Positions 1 to 5,272 are shown, counted from the stretch's first letter. The stretch: 6,233 nt of DNA from Desulfobacterales bacterium (GCA_016735355.1 JAERRQ010000399.1:1-6233); one strand, 5' to 3'. Numbers and translations: made by a program. Notes: a model not told the origin generated them from the letters alone.

Positions 1-58
1 ATCCGTTGGGTAAAATGGTACGATCAAGGTCACTGAACAGCAGTATTTTAGAAGTCAT
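1..58 (-). CDS. HAD-superfamily phosphatase, N-terminal 19 residues only (cut by window edge)
   Basis: Reading leftwards from the ATG at 58, the frame gives MTSKILLFSDLDRTILPNG before the window ends. A hydrophobic beta-strand followed by DLDRT is HAD motif I (DxDxT), where the first Asp is the phosphoryl-accepting nucleophile and the second the general acid. The DLDRTxxPNG form is typical of HAD-IIB enzymes of the sucrose-phosphate phosphatase type (family knowledge). The ATG lies 10 bases after the stop of the basic 27-residue ORF, and only a weak purine stretch (AAGAAG) precedes it, so translation may be coupled to that ORF. An in-frame GTG at 67 is an alternative start. Substrate and full length cannot be judged from 19 residues. 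Confidence 0.6.
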   Translation of the reverse strand, partial: MTSKILLFSDLDRTILPNG

Positions 59-68
59 TTGTATCACA

Positions 69-152
69 TTACTTCTTTTTTCGCCGATTATGGCGTGCCC
101 TTTTCAACAGCTTCCTATGTTTATGCTTTCTTAGCTTTCTTATTAAATTCAT
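69..152 (-). CDS. Tiny very basic peptide resembling bS22 / AURKAIP1-COX24 ribosomal proteins
   Basis: This 27-codon frame encodes a peptide with 16 Lys/Arg residues and three His. Its core, RKHKHRKLLKRARHNRRKKK, follows the K-rich pattern (KKxHRKLLRRTRxQRRK) of the mycobacterial small-subunit protein bS22 and the mitochondrial mS38/COX24 domain. I recall those proteins as about 30 residues in bacteria, so the length fits. A GGTGGTGAG Shine-Dalgarno ends 3 bases before the ATG, better than most starts in this window. It sits 19 bases after the TrkA-like remnant and 10 bases before the HAD gene on the same strand. If correct, the product binds rRNA in the small subunit. The resemblance is from memory of the family; low-complexity basic composition is the main reason for caution. 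Confidence 0.6.
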   Translation of the reverse strand: MNLIRKLRKHKHRKLLKRARHNRRKKK

Positions 153-171
153 AAGCTCACCACCAAGAGGG

Positions 172-300
172 TTAGGCAGTTAAAGATACAAATTCAAAAT
201 GAGCTTCGTGATTAATGATCACAACACTGTAACCATGGGAACTAAGTCGATTGGCAAGAAGAGCTCTATATCGACCGCAACCTGCAATGCCAATATTCAT
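172..300 (-). pseudogene. Degenerate TrkA N-terminal (RCK / NAD-binding) domain fragment
   Basis: From the ATG at 300 the frame reads 42 residues to a TAA. It begins MNIGIAGCGRYRALLANRLS and continues with SVVIIN. This matches the first beta-alpha-beta unit of TrkA/KtrA-type regulators of K+ transport, whose consensus is MNIxIxGCGRVGxxLAxxLS followed by VVVID. Two hallmark positions are altered: the third Gly of GxGxxG is Arg12 (GCGRYR), and the ribose-binding acid at the end of strand 2 is Asn30. An intact RCK_N domain is roughly 120 residues, so only about a third remains. No strong Shine-Dalgarno precedes it. The fragment lies between the CBS gene and the basic small ORF. I read it as a decayed relic; a short functional peptide is possible but unsupported. 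Confidence 0.6.
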
Positions 301-351
301 GCGTAGCACTTTTCTTGCTTATCCGTTTTGACTGACTGTCTTCTGTGAATG

Positions 352-831
352 TCAAGATAAATCCGGACCTTTGACAAACTTATAATATTTGAGAAGATCA
401 ACGATGGTGATGTCTGCTACGACCCTTTTTTCATCATCCAGGATGGGAATCTCCTTGACGTTGTGGTCGATCATGCGCTGGAGTACGTCTTCAACGTCAT
501 CAGAATGTACGGCAAATATTGGTTCCCTCTGCATGAAGTCGCCGGCTGTTTCTGAAATAACCATGCTTATAATACTTCGAGAATCAATTGATGATGGATC
601 GTGGTAATGAAAAAAAACATGTTTGATCATATTTCCCAGAGAGAGGACGCTTATGAATCTCCCTTCATCATTCACAACGTACAGGATTCGCGAGTGATCC
701 GATGCAGCAAAAGCATCTATGATTTCACTGACAGTAGCCCGTTTGGGGACCACAGGGACTTTACGCTGTTTCAGTTGCTCCAACAAATCGGCAATTTTAC
801 CAAAACTTTTTTTGTCCTTTGCCCCTGCCAT
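352..831 (-). CDS. Stand-alone CBS-domain pair protein
   Basis: This 159-residue soluble protein consists almost wholly of two CBS motifs, about residues 27-75 and 97-152. Both show the usual pattern of a V-x-P-x-x-T-V/D-D-V lead-in, a helix, and a RILYVVNDEGRF or VKEIPILDDEKRV strand-turn. CBS pairs (Bateman modules) bind adenosine nucleotides such as AMP, ATP or SAM and signal energy status. Stand-alone members such as mycobacterial Hrp1 are stress-induced (family knowledge). Residues 75-96, between the motifs, form a longer linker. The start is set by GGAGG at 836-840, four bases before the ATG. It diverges from the antiporter gene across a 313-base spacer. No catalytic domain is attached, so its partner cannot be named. 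Confidence 0.85.
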   Translation of the reverse strand: MAGAKDKKSFGKIADLLEQLKQRKVPVVPKRATVSEIIDAFAASDHSRILYVVNDEGRFISVLSLGNMIKHVFFHYHDPSSIDSRSIISMVISETAGDFMQREPIFAVHSDDVEDVLQRMIDHNVKEIPILDDEKRVVADITIVDLLKYYKFVKGPDLS

Positions 832-976
832 GTTTCCTCCTATTGTTGCTTTAAAGCTATGTTATCCACCCATCACCATGATGCCTCATCCGGTATTTCG
901 CCTGCTTTTTTTAAAGCTAACTTCGTAAGAATAGGGCCAATGATCTCAAAGAAAATACAAAAAGGTGTTGTACAAG

Positions 977-982
977 ATTATA
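977..982 (-). promoter_or_regulatory. Candidate -10 box for the CBS gene
   Basis: A perfect TATAAT reads on the minus strand in an AT-rich stretch. The best upstream partner, TTGTTT, gives a 14-base gap, which is too short for a normal sigma-70 promoter, and no good -35 lies at 17 bases. If used, the CBS mRNA would have a leader of about 140 bases. AT-rich sequence yields such boxes by chance. Confidence 0.2.
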
Positions 983-1056
983 TAAATATTATGTAAAAAC
1001 AATTGCTTAAATAAGAATAAGCCTCAGTCACCCCAAATCTTTTAAAAAATATTTTA

Positions 1057-1086
1057 TTGACACGCTGCTACGCATGGTTGCATGAT
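1057..1086 (+). promoter_or_regulatory. Candidate promoter of the antiporter gene
   Basis: A consensus TTGACA at 1057-1062 is followed after 18 bases by CATGAT at 1081-1086, a 4-of-6 match to the -10 box. The -10 overlaps a 15-base near-palindrome at 1080-1094 (GCAT…ATGC), which could be an operator. Transcription would begin near 1094, about 50 bases before the start codon. The -35 is strong and the -10 mediocre. Confidence 0.35.
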
Positions 1087-1144
1087 AATTATGCTTTGAT
1101 TCTGATGAAACTTCAGTATGAAAAGATAAGGAAGGTTAAACAAC

Positions 1145-2368
1145 ATGCAATTTATTTTAATTTTGGGAATAATTATTATCACTGGTTTTGTTTTTGGAAA
1201 AATAGTTACAAAAATCAAACTTCCAAAAGTCACAGGATATATTTTGGCAGGAATATTGTTAAATCCCGATTTATTTAATTTTATACCAGAAAATTTCATA
1301 GATCATACCAGCCTTATTACAAATATTTCTCTTTCAATTATAACATTTTCGGTGGGTGGTACTCTATTATATTCCCGAATAAAAAAATTAGGTAAGGGAA
1401 TAATTTTTATTACCCTATTTGAGGCTGAATTCGCACTTCTATCAGTTTTTACATGTTTTTTTGTAATAACACCTTTTTTCATTCATTTTCCCGATGCCAC
1501 TTGGTCTACCATATTTATTCCCATAAGCTTAATAATTGGTTCCCTTGCCTTGCCTACTGATCCGTCTGCCACATTGGCGGTTATGCACGAATATAAGGCT
1601 AAGGGAGATGTCTCTTCCACTATTATGGGTGTTGCGGCGTTTGACGATGCATTGGGGATTATAAATTATAGTCTTGCTATTACGATAGCTGGGGCATTTG
1701 CCTTTCACGAAGGTTTTAGTTTGTATTCCTCTATATTGACCCCATTAACCATGATTGGTGGAGCCATCATGTTGGGAATCATTTTTGGATTTATTTTTAA
1801 TAAGATTACATTAATTATAACAAAGGATACAGACGGTACCTTTATCGTGTGTATATTCGGTTTATTATTACTCTGTTTCGGCATAGCAACACTGATAGGT
1901 GTTGATGAACTTTTAGCAACAATGACGATGGGTGTTATTGTAGTTAATTACAATTTAAAAAGAAACAAAATATTTAAACTTTTAGAGCAGTATATCGAAG
2001 AGTTAATCTTTGTTCTCTTTTTTACATTAAGCGGAATGCACCTTAATTTTTCTATTTTGTCAACTTCTTATATTCTTGTGTTGTTTTTTGTCGTTTCTAG
2101 GGCCATTGGGAAAATTTCAGGAACTATAGTGGGTGCCTCTATTTCAAAATCATCAACAACAATTAAAAAATATACTGCAAGCGGTTTAATTCCTCAAGGC
2201 GGTATTGTAATTGGGTTGGCTCTAATGCTAAAACAGAACCATGCGTTTGATACTATTTCTGATGTTATCATTACCATTATCATTGGTGCGACTATTATAC
2301 ACGAATTAATTGGACCTATTTTAGCGAAGACGGCACTTGAAAAAGCAGGAGAAATAAATAATAAATGA
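1145..2368 (+). CDS. CPA-family Na+(K+)/H+ antiporter membrane subunit
   Basis: This 407-residue, very hydrophobic protein has about a dozen membrane segments from residue 2 to about 395, the usual size of the Na_H_exchanger transport domain. PTDPSATLAV (137-146) is the conserved TDP motif of the unwound helix in the ion path. AAFDDALGI (164-172) carries the Asp-Asp pair (D167, D168) of electrogenic CPA2/NhaA-type exchangers, and SRAIGKISG (318-326) supplies basic residues in a late helix. AGGAAGG lies nine bases before the ATG, fixing the start. Unlike KefB/KefC-type relatives, it has no C-terminal TrkA/RCK domain. It exports Na+ or K+ in exchange for protons at the inner membrane; ion choice is not readable. 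Its codons are much richer in ATA, TTA and AAT than neighbouring genes, which suggests separate acquisition. Confidence 0.88.
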   Translation: MQFILILGIIIITGFVFGKIVTKIKLPKVTGYILAGILLNPDLFNFIPENFIDHTSLITNISLSIITFSVGGTLLYSRIKKLGKGIIFITLFEAEFALLSVFTCFFVITPFFIHFPDATWSTIFIPISLIIGSLALPTDPSATLAVMHEYKAKGDVSSTIMGVAAFDDALGIINYSLAITIAGAFAFHEGFSLYSSILTPLTMIGGAIMLGIIFGFIFNKITLIITKDTDGTFIVCIFGLLLLCFGIATLIGVDELLATMTMGVIVVNYNLKRNKIFKLLEQYIEELIFVLFFTLSGMHLNFSILSTSYILVLFFVVSRAIGKISGTIVGASISKSSTTIKKYTASGLIPQGGIVIGLALMLKQNHAFDTISDVIITIIIGATIIHELIGPILAKTALEKAGEINNK

Positions 2369-2384
2369 CTCACCCCTTTTGTAG

Positions 2385-3311
2385 TTATATAGCAGTGAGC
2401 TTTATCTTGGGAATCAGTTCCAGAAAAACATCTTTTTGGCACAGCGCTGTTCCGGGCTTCAAGGTAGTAGCGGTGCCTGCGGCCACAGCAAAAGTCAGGG
2501 CCTCTTTCAACTCCTTGCCCTGCGTCAGTCCGTAAATGAATCCGGCCACTGCCGAATCTCCGGCCCCAATCGTATTTTGCACCTTCACCTTTGGAGGAGA
2601 TGCAACATATCCTTCCTTTTCCGACACCAGGAGAATCCCCTCGGCACCCATGGAAATCAGTACAATCTTAACTCCCTGTTCCCGGATGCTTTTTGCCGCC
2701 TTTATAATATCGTCCATCTCTTTCAGTTCTATTCCTTTTAAGCGACTCAATTCATGGATATTGGGCTTAATGACATCCGGATGGCCATCAATACCCACTT
2801 TAAGGGCATCACCATCAGTATCCAGCACAACTGTCGCCCCCCTGTTTTTGGCAATTTCAATTATCCTGCGGTAGATTTCCGGACTTATACCTGGAGGCAG
2901 ACTGCCGCTGATCGTTACCATGTTTGGTTCCTTCAGATTCTCCACCTTATGAATCAATTGCATCAATGCGTGTGGAGTAATTTCCGGGCCCCTGGCGCTA
3001 AAGACGGTCTGGGTTCCTGTGCTCATATCATTGACAATGATATTTGTGCGGGTTTCACCTGAAATGTTGATAAAATCGCTTGAAATACCCTTATTGAGCA
3101 ACCGTCCTTCCAGCTCTTCTCCCGCGAAACCCCCAACAAATCCAAGGGCCTTATTGCCAACCCCCAGAGTTGCCAATACCCTGGATACATCTATCCCTTT
3201 CCCGCCGGCATACCTTTGCTCTTTCTCTATCCGGCTGGAGTCATCATACTGTATTTTCTTTACATACAATGTTCGATCCAGAGCCGGATTAAGCGTAATG
3301 GTATAAATCAT
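2385..3311 (-). CDS. PfkB-family sugar-phosphate kinase (1-phosphofructokinase / 6-phosphofructokinase II type)
   Basis: This 308-residue cytosolic ribokinase-fold enzyme transfers phosphate from ATP to a hexose phosphate. It opens MIYTITLNPALDRT, classical for the 1-phosphofructokinase group. It carries PfkB signature 1 (AGGKGIDVSRVL, 35-46), SGSLPPG (135-141), KPNIHEL (182-188) and signature 2, GAGDSAVAGF (249-258), with D252 as the catalytic base. The C-terminal TLKPGTALC resembles TLNQGTRLC of E. coli PfkB, so fructose-6-phosphate is as likely a substrate as fructose-1-phosphate; tagatose-6-phosphate cannot be excluded. A start six codons upstream (3329) is open, but GAGGAG at 3317-3322 sits five bases before the ATG at 3311, and family members begin there. 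It follows the phosphoribosyltransferase by 25 bases and converges on the antiporter. No phosphotransferase (fru) genes are adjacent. Confidence 0.88.
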   Translation of the reverse strand: MIYTITLNPALDRTLYVKKIQYDDSSRIEKEQRYAGGKGIDVSRVLATLGVGNKALGFVGGFAGEELEGRLLNKGISSDFINISGETRTNIIVNDMSTGTQTVFSARGPEITPHALMQLIHKVENLKEPNMVTISGSLPPGISPEIYRRIIEIAKNRGATVVLDTDGDALKVGIDGHPDVIKPNIHELSRLKGIELKEMDDIIKAAKSIREQGVKIVLISMGAEGILLVSEKEGYVASPPKVKVQNTIGAGDSAVAGFIYGLTQGKELKEALTFAVAAGTATTLKPGTALCQKDVFLELIPKIKLTAI

Positions 3312-3316
3312 TGTAT

Positions 3317-3322
3317 CTCCTC
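3317..3322 (-). promoter_or_regulatory. Ribosome binding site that fixes the kinase start
   Basis: GAGGAG on the minus strand lies five bases before the ATG at 3311. It falls inside the reading frame of the longer alternative start at 3329, so the shorter kinase form is preferred. Confidence 0.75.
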
Positions 3323-3336
3323 GTATCATTATTTCT

Positions 3337-3954
3337 TTAGTCCTCCACTATCTTGAGTACTTCTTGATCTGAAACATCATGCCAGTTTCTGTAAACCTGT
3401 GCTACCGCATAAAAATATTCAGGTATCTCCAAGATGACGATTCCTTCAACTATTTTGTGAATTTCACCAACTATGCTTTCACCGGCAACAGGGGCTGCAA
3501 TTATAATTTTCTTCGCCTTTGCTACCCTGCACAGCTTGATAGCTGCCCGCATCGTCGAACCCATTGCAATACCATCATCTATCAGGATCACGGTTCTTTG
3601 TATGAGGTCAGGTAACGGTCTATTCTTTCTCAATACCTTTATTCTTCTTTTGACCTCTTTTTTTTGATATTCAATTATTCCATCAATAATTCTTGGATGA
3701 ATTCCCAAGGCAGCATTCTGATTGATAAAAATACTTCCATCTTCGGCGATTGCCCCGAATCCCGACTCAGGATCATCCGGGTAAGGTAACTTCCTCGATA
3801 TCAGAAGAGAAAAATCAGCATCAAGATGGCTTGCAACCTGATAGCCTATTTCAACACCACCTTTTGGAATGGCCAAGACAAGCACATCACTGTTTTTGTA
3901 TTGTTCCAGGGCCGCGGCGAGTTTTCGGCCGGCATCTTTTCTATCTTCAAACAT
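3337..3954 (-). CDS. Phosphoribosyltransferase-fold protein (PRTase type I)
   Basis: This 205-residue soluble protein has the PRPP-binding loop TVILIDDGIAMGSTM at 121-135, with the acidic pair D126-D127 followed by the GxxxGST turn. LAIPKGGVEIGYQVA (28-42) and LISRKLPYPDDPESGFGAIAEDG (51-73) are the other blocks shared by stand-alone PRTases often found in stress clusters, including mycobacterial Rv0571c-type proteins (family knowledge). The C-terminal FYAVAQVYRNW is also typical. Met131 stands where many members have Thr or Ser (IATGST), a mild deviation. The nucleobase or other acceptor is unknown; many members of this branch have no proven activity. GAGGG precedes the ATG by seven bases. 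It is followed by the PfkB gene after 25 bases and preceded by the DUF6763-like gene, suggesting one transcript. Confidence 0.85.
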   Translation of the reverse strand: MFEDRKDAGRKLAAALEQYKNSDVLVLAIPKGGVEIGYQVASHLDADFSLLISRKLPYPDDPESGFGAIAEDGSIFINQNAALGIHPRIIDGIIEYQKKEVKRRIKVLRKNRPLPDLIQRTVILIDDGIAMGSTMRAAIKLCRVAKAKKIIIAAPVAGESIVGEIHKIVEGIVILEIPEYFYAVAQVYRNWHDVSDQEVLKIVED

Positions 3955-4014
3955 AATGTATCCCTCATTGAAACTTTCACAGAGCTGCTGATGAAAATTT
4001 TCTCCCCCGTTTCG

Positions 4015-4335
4015 TCATTCTTTCTCCGGTTTCTCCTGTTGAGGTTCAAATTCATTTAAAGGTTCATCCCAATCTGAAGGGCTTGTGTCGGTGATTTCTG
4101 TGCCTAAATCATCCACATTGTCGATATCCTGCGGCCCGGACCAGTTTTCCGGTGCTTCACAGGGTTCTATGTCTAGCTGATACCAGATTTCCAGTTCATG
4201 CTCATCCACATTACCGTCAAAATACTGCACCTCCACGGTCTGTGATTCTTCATCCATTGCCACGACCTGGAAACGTTGTCCTTTGCCCAGGTGATAATAC
4301 CAGTTACCAATAATCGGATCGGATTCAGTTGTCAT
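4015..4335 (-). CDS. Small acidic DUF6763-like protein of unknown function
   Basis: This 106-residue protein has no signal peptide or membrane helix. Its first half contains GNWYYHLGKGQRFQVVAMDEE (10-30), VEVQYFDGNVDEHELEIWY (34-52) and DIEPCEAPENWSGP (55-68). The pattern is a small beta-rich domain, followed by an acidic, Asp/Glu/Pro-rich and probably disordered tail. I recall the GNWY…KGQRF…QYFDG…WYxxDIEP pattern as the DUF6763 family, seen in proteobacteria and not functionally characterised; assignment is from memory. AGGAGT lies seven bases before the ATG. It is the first gene of a likely three-gene operon, 60 bases upstream of the phosphoribosyltransferase, with a candidate promoter at 4362-4391. 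Confidence 0.75.
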   Translation of the reverse strand: MTTESDPIIGNWYYHLGKGQRFQVVAMDEESQTVEVQYFDGNVDEHELEIWYQLDIEPCEAPENWSGPQDIDNVDDLGTEITDTSPSDWDEPLNEFEPQQEKPEKE

Positions 4336-4361
4336 ATGCTTTACTCCTTATTTAGTGCCTG

Positions 4362-4391
4362 AATATAAATATTTTTATCATAAAAAAACAA
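4362..4391 (-). promoter_or_regulatory. Candidate sigma-70-like promoter of the DUF6763-PRTase-kinase operon
   Basis: On the minus strand TTGTTT (4391-4386) is followed after 18 bases by TATATT (4367-4362), a 5-of-6 match to the -10 box. Transcription would begin about 20 bases before the start codon at 4335. The surroundings are AT-rich, so chance matches are a concern. Confidence 0.35.
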
Positions 4392-4517
4392 CTACTTATC
4401 CGTTTAATGGCCAACGAAATTTTTGCATAAAATTACTTTTTACTTCTAAAAAATTATCGCCGGCGAAAGCTGCAATTCGGGCTTTCCGTTCAGGCTAATT
4501 CAGCTAACCATTTAGAG

Positions 4518-4560
4518 GGTTCAGGCTTCATATGTACGTGGTTCACGTCAAACTTGAACC
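4518..4560. repeat. Nested hairpin
   Basis: Outer arms GGTTCA (4518-4523) and TGAACC (4555-4560) enclose an inner perfect hairpin, ACGTG/CACGT with a GTT loop (4536-4548). No T-run follows, so it is not an obvious terminator. The inner hairpin overlaps the start of the possible small ORF at 4532. Confidence 0.4.
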
Positions 4561-4615
4561 TGAAAAAAGGGATACTGTATTGTTTGATTCAACAACGATA
4601 CTCGGAAGGTTATAA
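4532..4615 (+). CDS. Possible 27-residue ORF running into the inverted repeat
   Basis: The ATG at 4532 opens a 27-codon frame with coding-like composition, MYVVHVKLEPEKRDTVLFDS followed by seven more residues. The frame is open upstream to a stop at 4505. Its TAA at 4613-4615 is supplied by the left arm of the inverted repeat, so the 3' part of a longer gene could have been displaced by the repeat. The nearest purine-rich sequence (AGAGGG, 4514-4519) is too far for a good ribosome site. I do not recognise the protein; it may be a small gene, a relic or chance. Confidence 0.25.
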   Translation: MYVVHVKLEPEKRDTVLFDSTTILGRL

Positions 4616-4753
4616 ATTGCGTTTTTCCAGGTGAGCAATGAGCATCAAGAGCAAGACGTGAGGATTCGTAATAGCCGGCTATTGCGAGCCTGAGGCAGCT
4701 ATTAAATAATTAATGGCCATTGAAAAATCGCAATTTATGGCCTTTCGAGGTAT
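4598..4753. repeat. Long inverted-repeat element (MITE-like or structured RNA)
   Basis: Bases 4601-4627 pair with 4722-4749 as 27 base pairs with one bulged base (4728). Of these, 24 are Watson-Crick and three are G-T (4605/4745, 4610/4740, 4611/4739). Four further pairs extend the arms to 4598 and 4753 after another one-base bulge. About 94 bases lie between the arms, too many for a simple terminator, and include a second palindrome. No transposase is present and no clear target duplication was seen at the edges. The element lies downstream of hsp20 and upstream of the DUF6763 promoter. It could be a non-autonomous mobile repeat or a transcribed structure. Confidence 0.7.
4665..4688. repeat. 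Palindrome inside the inverted-repeat element
   Basis: AATAGCCGGCTATT (4670-4683) is a perfect 14-base palindrome. Allowing G-T pairs at 4669/4684 and 4665/4688, pairing extends to 24 bases. It sits near the middle of the larger inverted repeat, so the whole element could fold as a long stem topped by a smaller one. Confidence 0.6.
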
Positions 4754-4785
4754 AATTATGTAACCCGGGGAGGACGGATAAATAT

Positions 4786-5229
4786 TCACTTTACCTTGAT
4801 TTCAATTTCTTTCTTTTCTGCTTCTTCTACCTTTGGTACGGTTACTTTTAAGACTCCTTTGTCAAAGGTTGCCTCTACATCACCCCCCTTGACGGGTGTC
4901 GGCAGTTGAAAGGAACGCTGAAAGGAGCCGGAATATGTCTCAATAAAATGATGGTGCTCGTCTTTTTCTTCCTCTTCCTTTTTTTTCTCACCTTTGATGG
5001 TAAGGAGATCCCCGGACAAGCTCACATTTACGTCTTTTGCATCCAGACCGGGAAGTTCAGCTTTCACAATAAAATTGTTCTTGGTCTCCGAAATATCCAC
5101 AGAAGGGAGCCATTCCTCTGTAAACGCTCCCGTAGCCGGTGTTGCAGGAAAAAAACGATTCAAGAAGCTGTCCAGTTCTTTACGCGTTGAACCAAGTGTT
5201 CCAAACGGTCTCCACGGCATTAATTCCAT
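4786..5229 (-). CDS. Small heat-shock protein, Hsp20 / alpha-crystallin family
   Basis: This 147-residue ATP-independent holdase chaperone binds unfolding proteins as large oligomers in the cytosol. The N-terminal MELMPWRPFGTL and a phenylalanine-rich helix precede the alpha-crystallin domain (about 43-134). That domain contains LPSVDISETKNNFIVKAELP (41-60), a charged Glu/Lys/His-rich loop (81-94), and the signature GVLKVTVPK (125-133). The C-terminal IEI (142-144) is the IxI motif that docks on a neighbouring subunit. Length is typical. I place the start at the ATG at 5229, behind GGGGGTGG; a longer start at 5268 would lie almost at the promoter, and ATG at 5220 (MPWRPFG) is also plausible. 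A strong promoter lies at 5273-5299 and a 7-codon mini-ORF overlaps the start. No CIRCE or sigma-32 site is evident. Confidence 0.93.
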   Translation of the reverse strand: MELMPWRPFGTLGSTRKELDSFLNRFFPATPATGAFTEEWLPSVDISETKNNFIVKAELPGLDAKDVNVSLSGDLLTIKGEKKKEEEEKDEHHHFIETYSGSFQRSFQLPTPVKGGDVEATFDKGVLKVTVPKVEEAEKKEIEIKVK

Positions 5230-5243
5230 AATACCACCCCCAT
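5220..5243 (-). CDS. Seven-codon upstream mini-ORF overlapping the hsp20 start
   Basis: Reading leftwards, GGGGAGGG (5259-5252), the best Shine-Dalgarno in the window, stands eight bases before an ATG at 5243. That ATG opens MGVVLWN and a TAA at 5222-5220, in a different frame from hsp20. The mini-ORF spans the hsp20 ATG at 5229, and its stop overlaps an in-frame hsp20 ATG at 5220 as TAATG. Coupled re-initiation at 5220 would make a chaperone three residues shorter. Alternatively the strong ribosome site simply serves hsp20 loosely. Confidence 0.35.
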   Translation of the reverse strand: MGVVLWN

Positions 5244-5272
5244 GTTTTGCACCCTCCCCAAGCAACAAAATT

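Larger units (their letters stand above)
832..1144. other. Divergent spacer between the CBS gene and the antiporter gene
   Basis: I see no credible gene in these 313 bases. They should hold both outward promoters and the ribosome sites: GGAGG for CBS at 836-840 and AGGAAGG for the antiporter at 1129-1135. A 10-base direct repeat, TTTAAAGCTA, occurs at 850-859 and 910-919, inside what would be the CBS 5' leader; its meaning is unknown. The part around 960-1060 is very AT-rich. Confidence 0.6.
4336..4785. other. 450-base spacer between Hsp20 and the DUF6763-like gene
   Basis: No gene of normal size fits. From left to right it holds the DUF6763 promoter candidate and a small hairpin at 4465-4486 (GAAAGC…GCTTTC, 10-base loop). 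These are followed by a nested hairpin at 4518-4560, a possible 27-codon plus-strand ORF, the long inverted repeat at 4598-4753 and a GC-rich patch near 4764-4777. GTTCAGGCT occurs twice, near 4489 and 4519. No tRNA or known riboswitch was recognised. Confidence 0.6.

Noticed and set aside
601..996. 131-codon plus-strand frame opposite the CBS gene
   Set aside because: It is antisense to the CBS motifs for much of its length and shows Cys/His/Ser-rich shadow composition with no family resemblance.
2369..2399. Possible shared terminator between the antiporter and kinase stops (CTCAC…GTGAG)
   Set aside because: The stem is only five pairs with a loop of about 21 bases and no convincing T-run on either side, so I do not call it a terminator.
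2436..3306. Several plus-strand open frames of about 95-112 codons opposite the kinase gene
   Set aside because: They lie antisense to a gene with clear PfkB motifs, have no ribosome sites and no recognisable domains; they are frame shadows.
3846..4055. 69-codon minus-strand frame overlapping the PRTase start
   Set aside because: It overlaps the PRTase and DUF6763-like genes in a different frame and lacks a plausible ribosome site or domain.
4598..4753. Integron attC site or CRISPR repeat as explanation for the inverted repeat
   Set aside because: No RYYYAAC/GTTRRRY core sites at the ends, and there is only one repeat pair with no spacer array, so neither fits.
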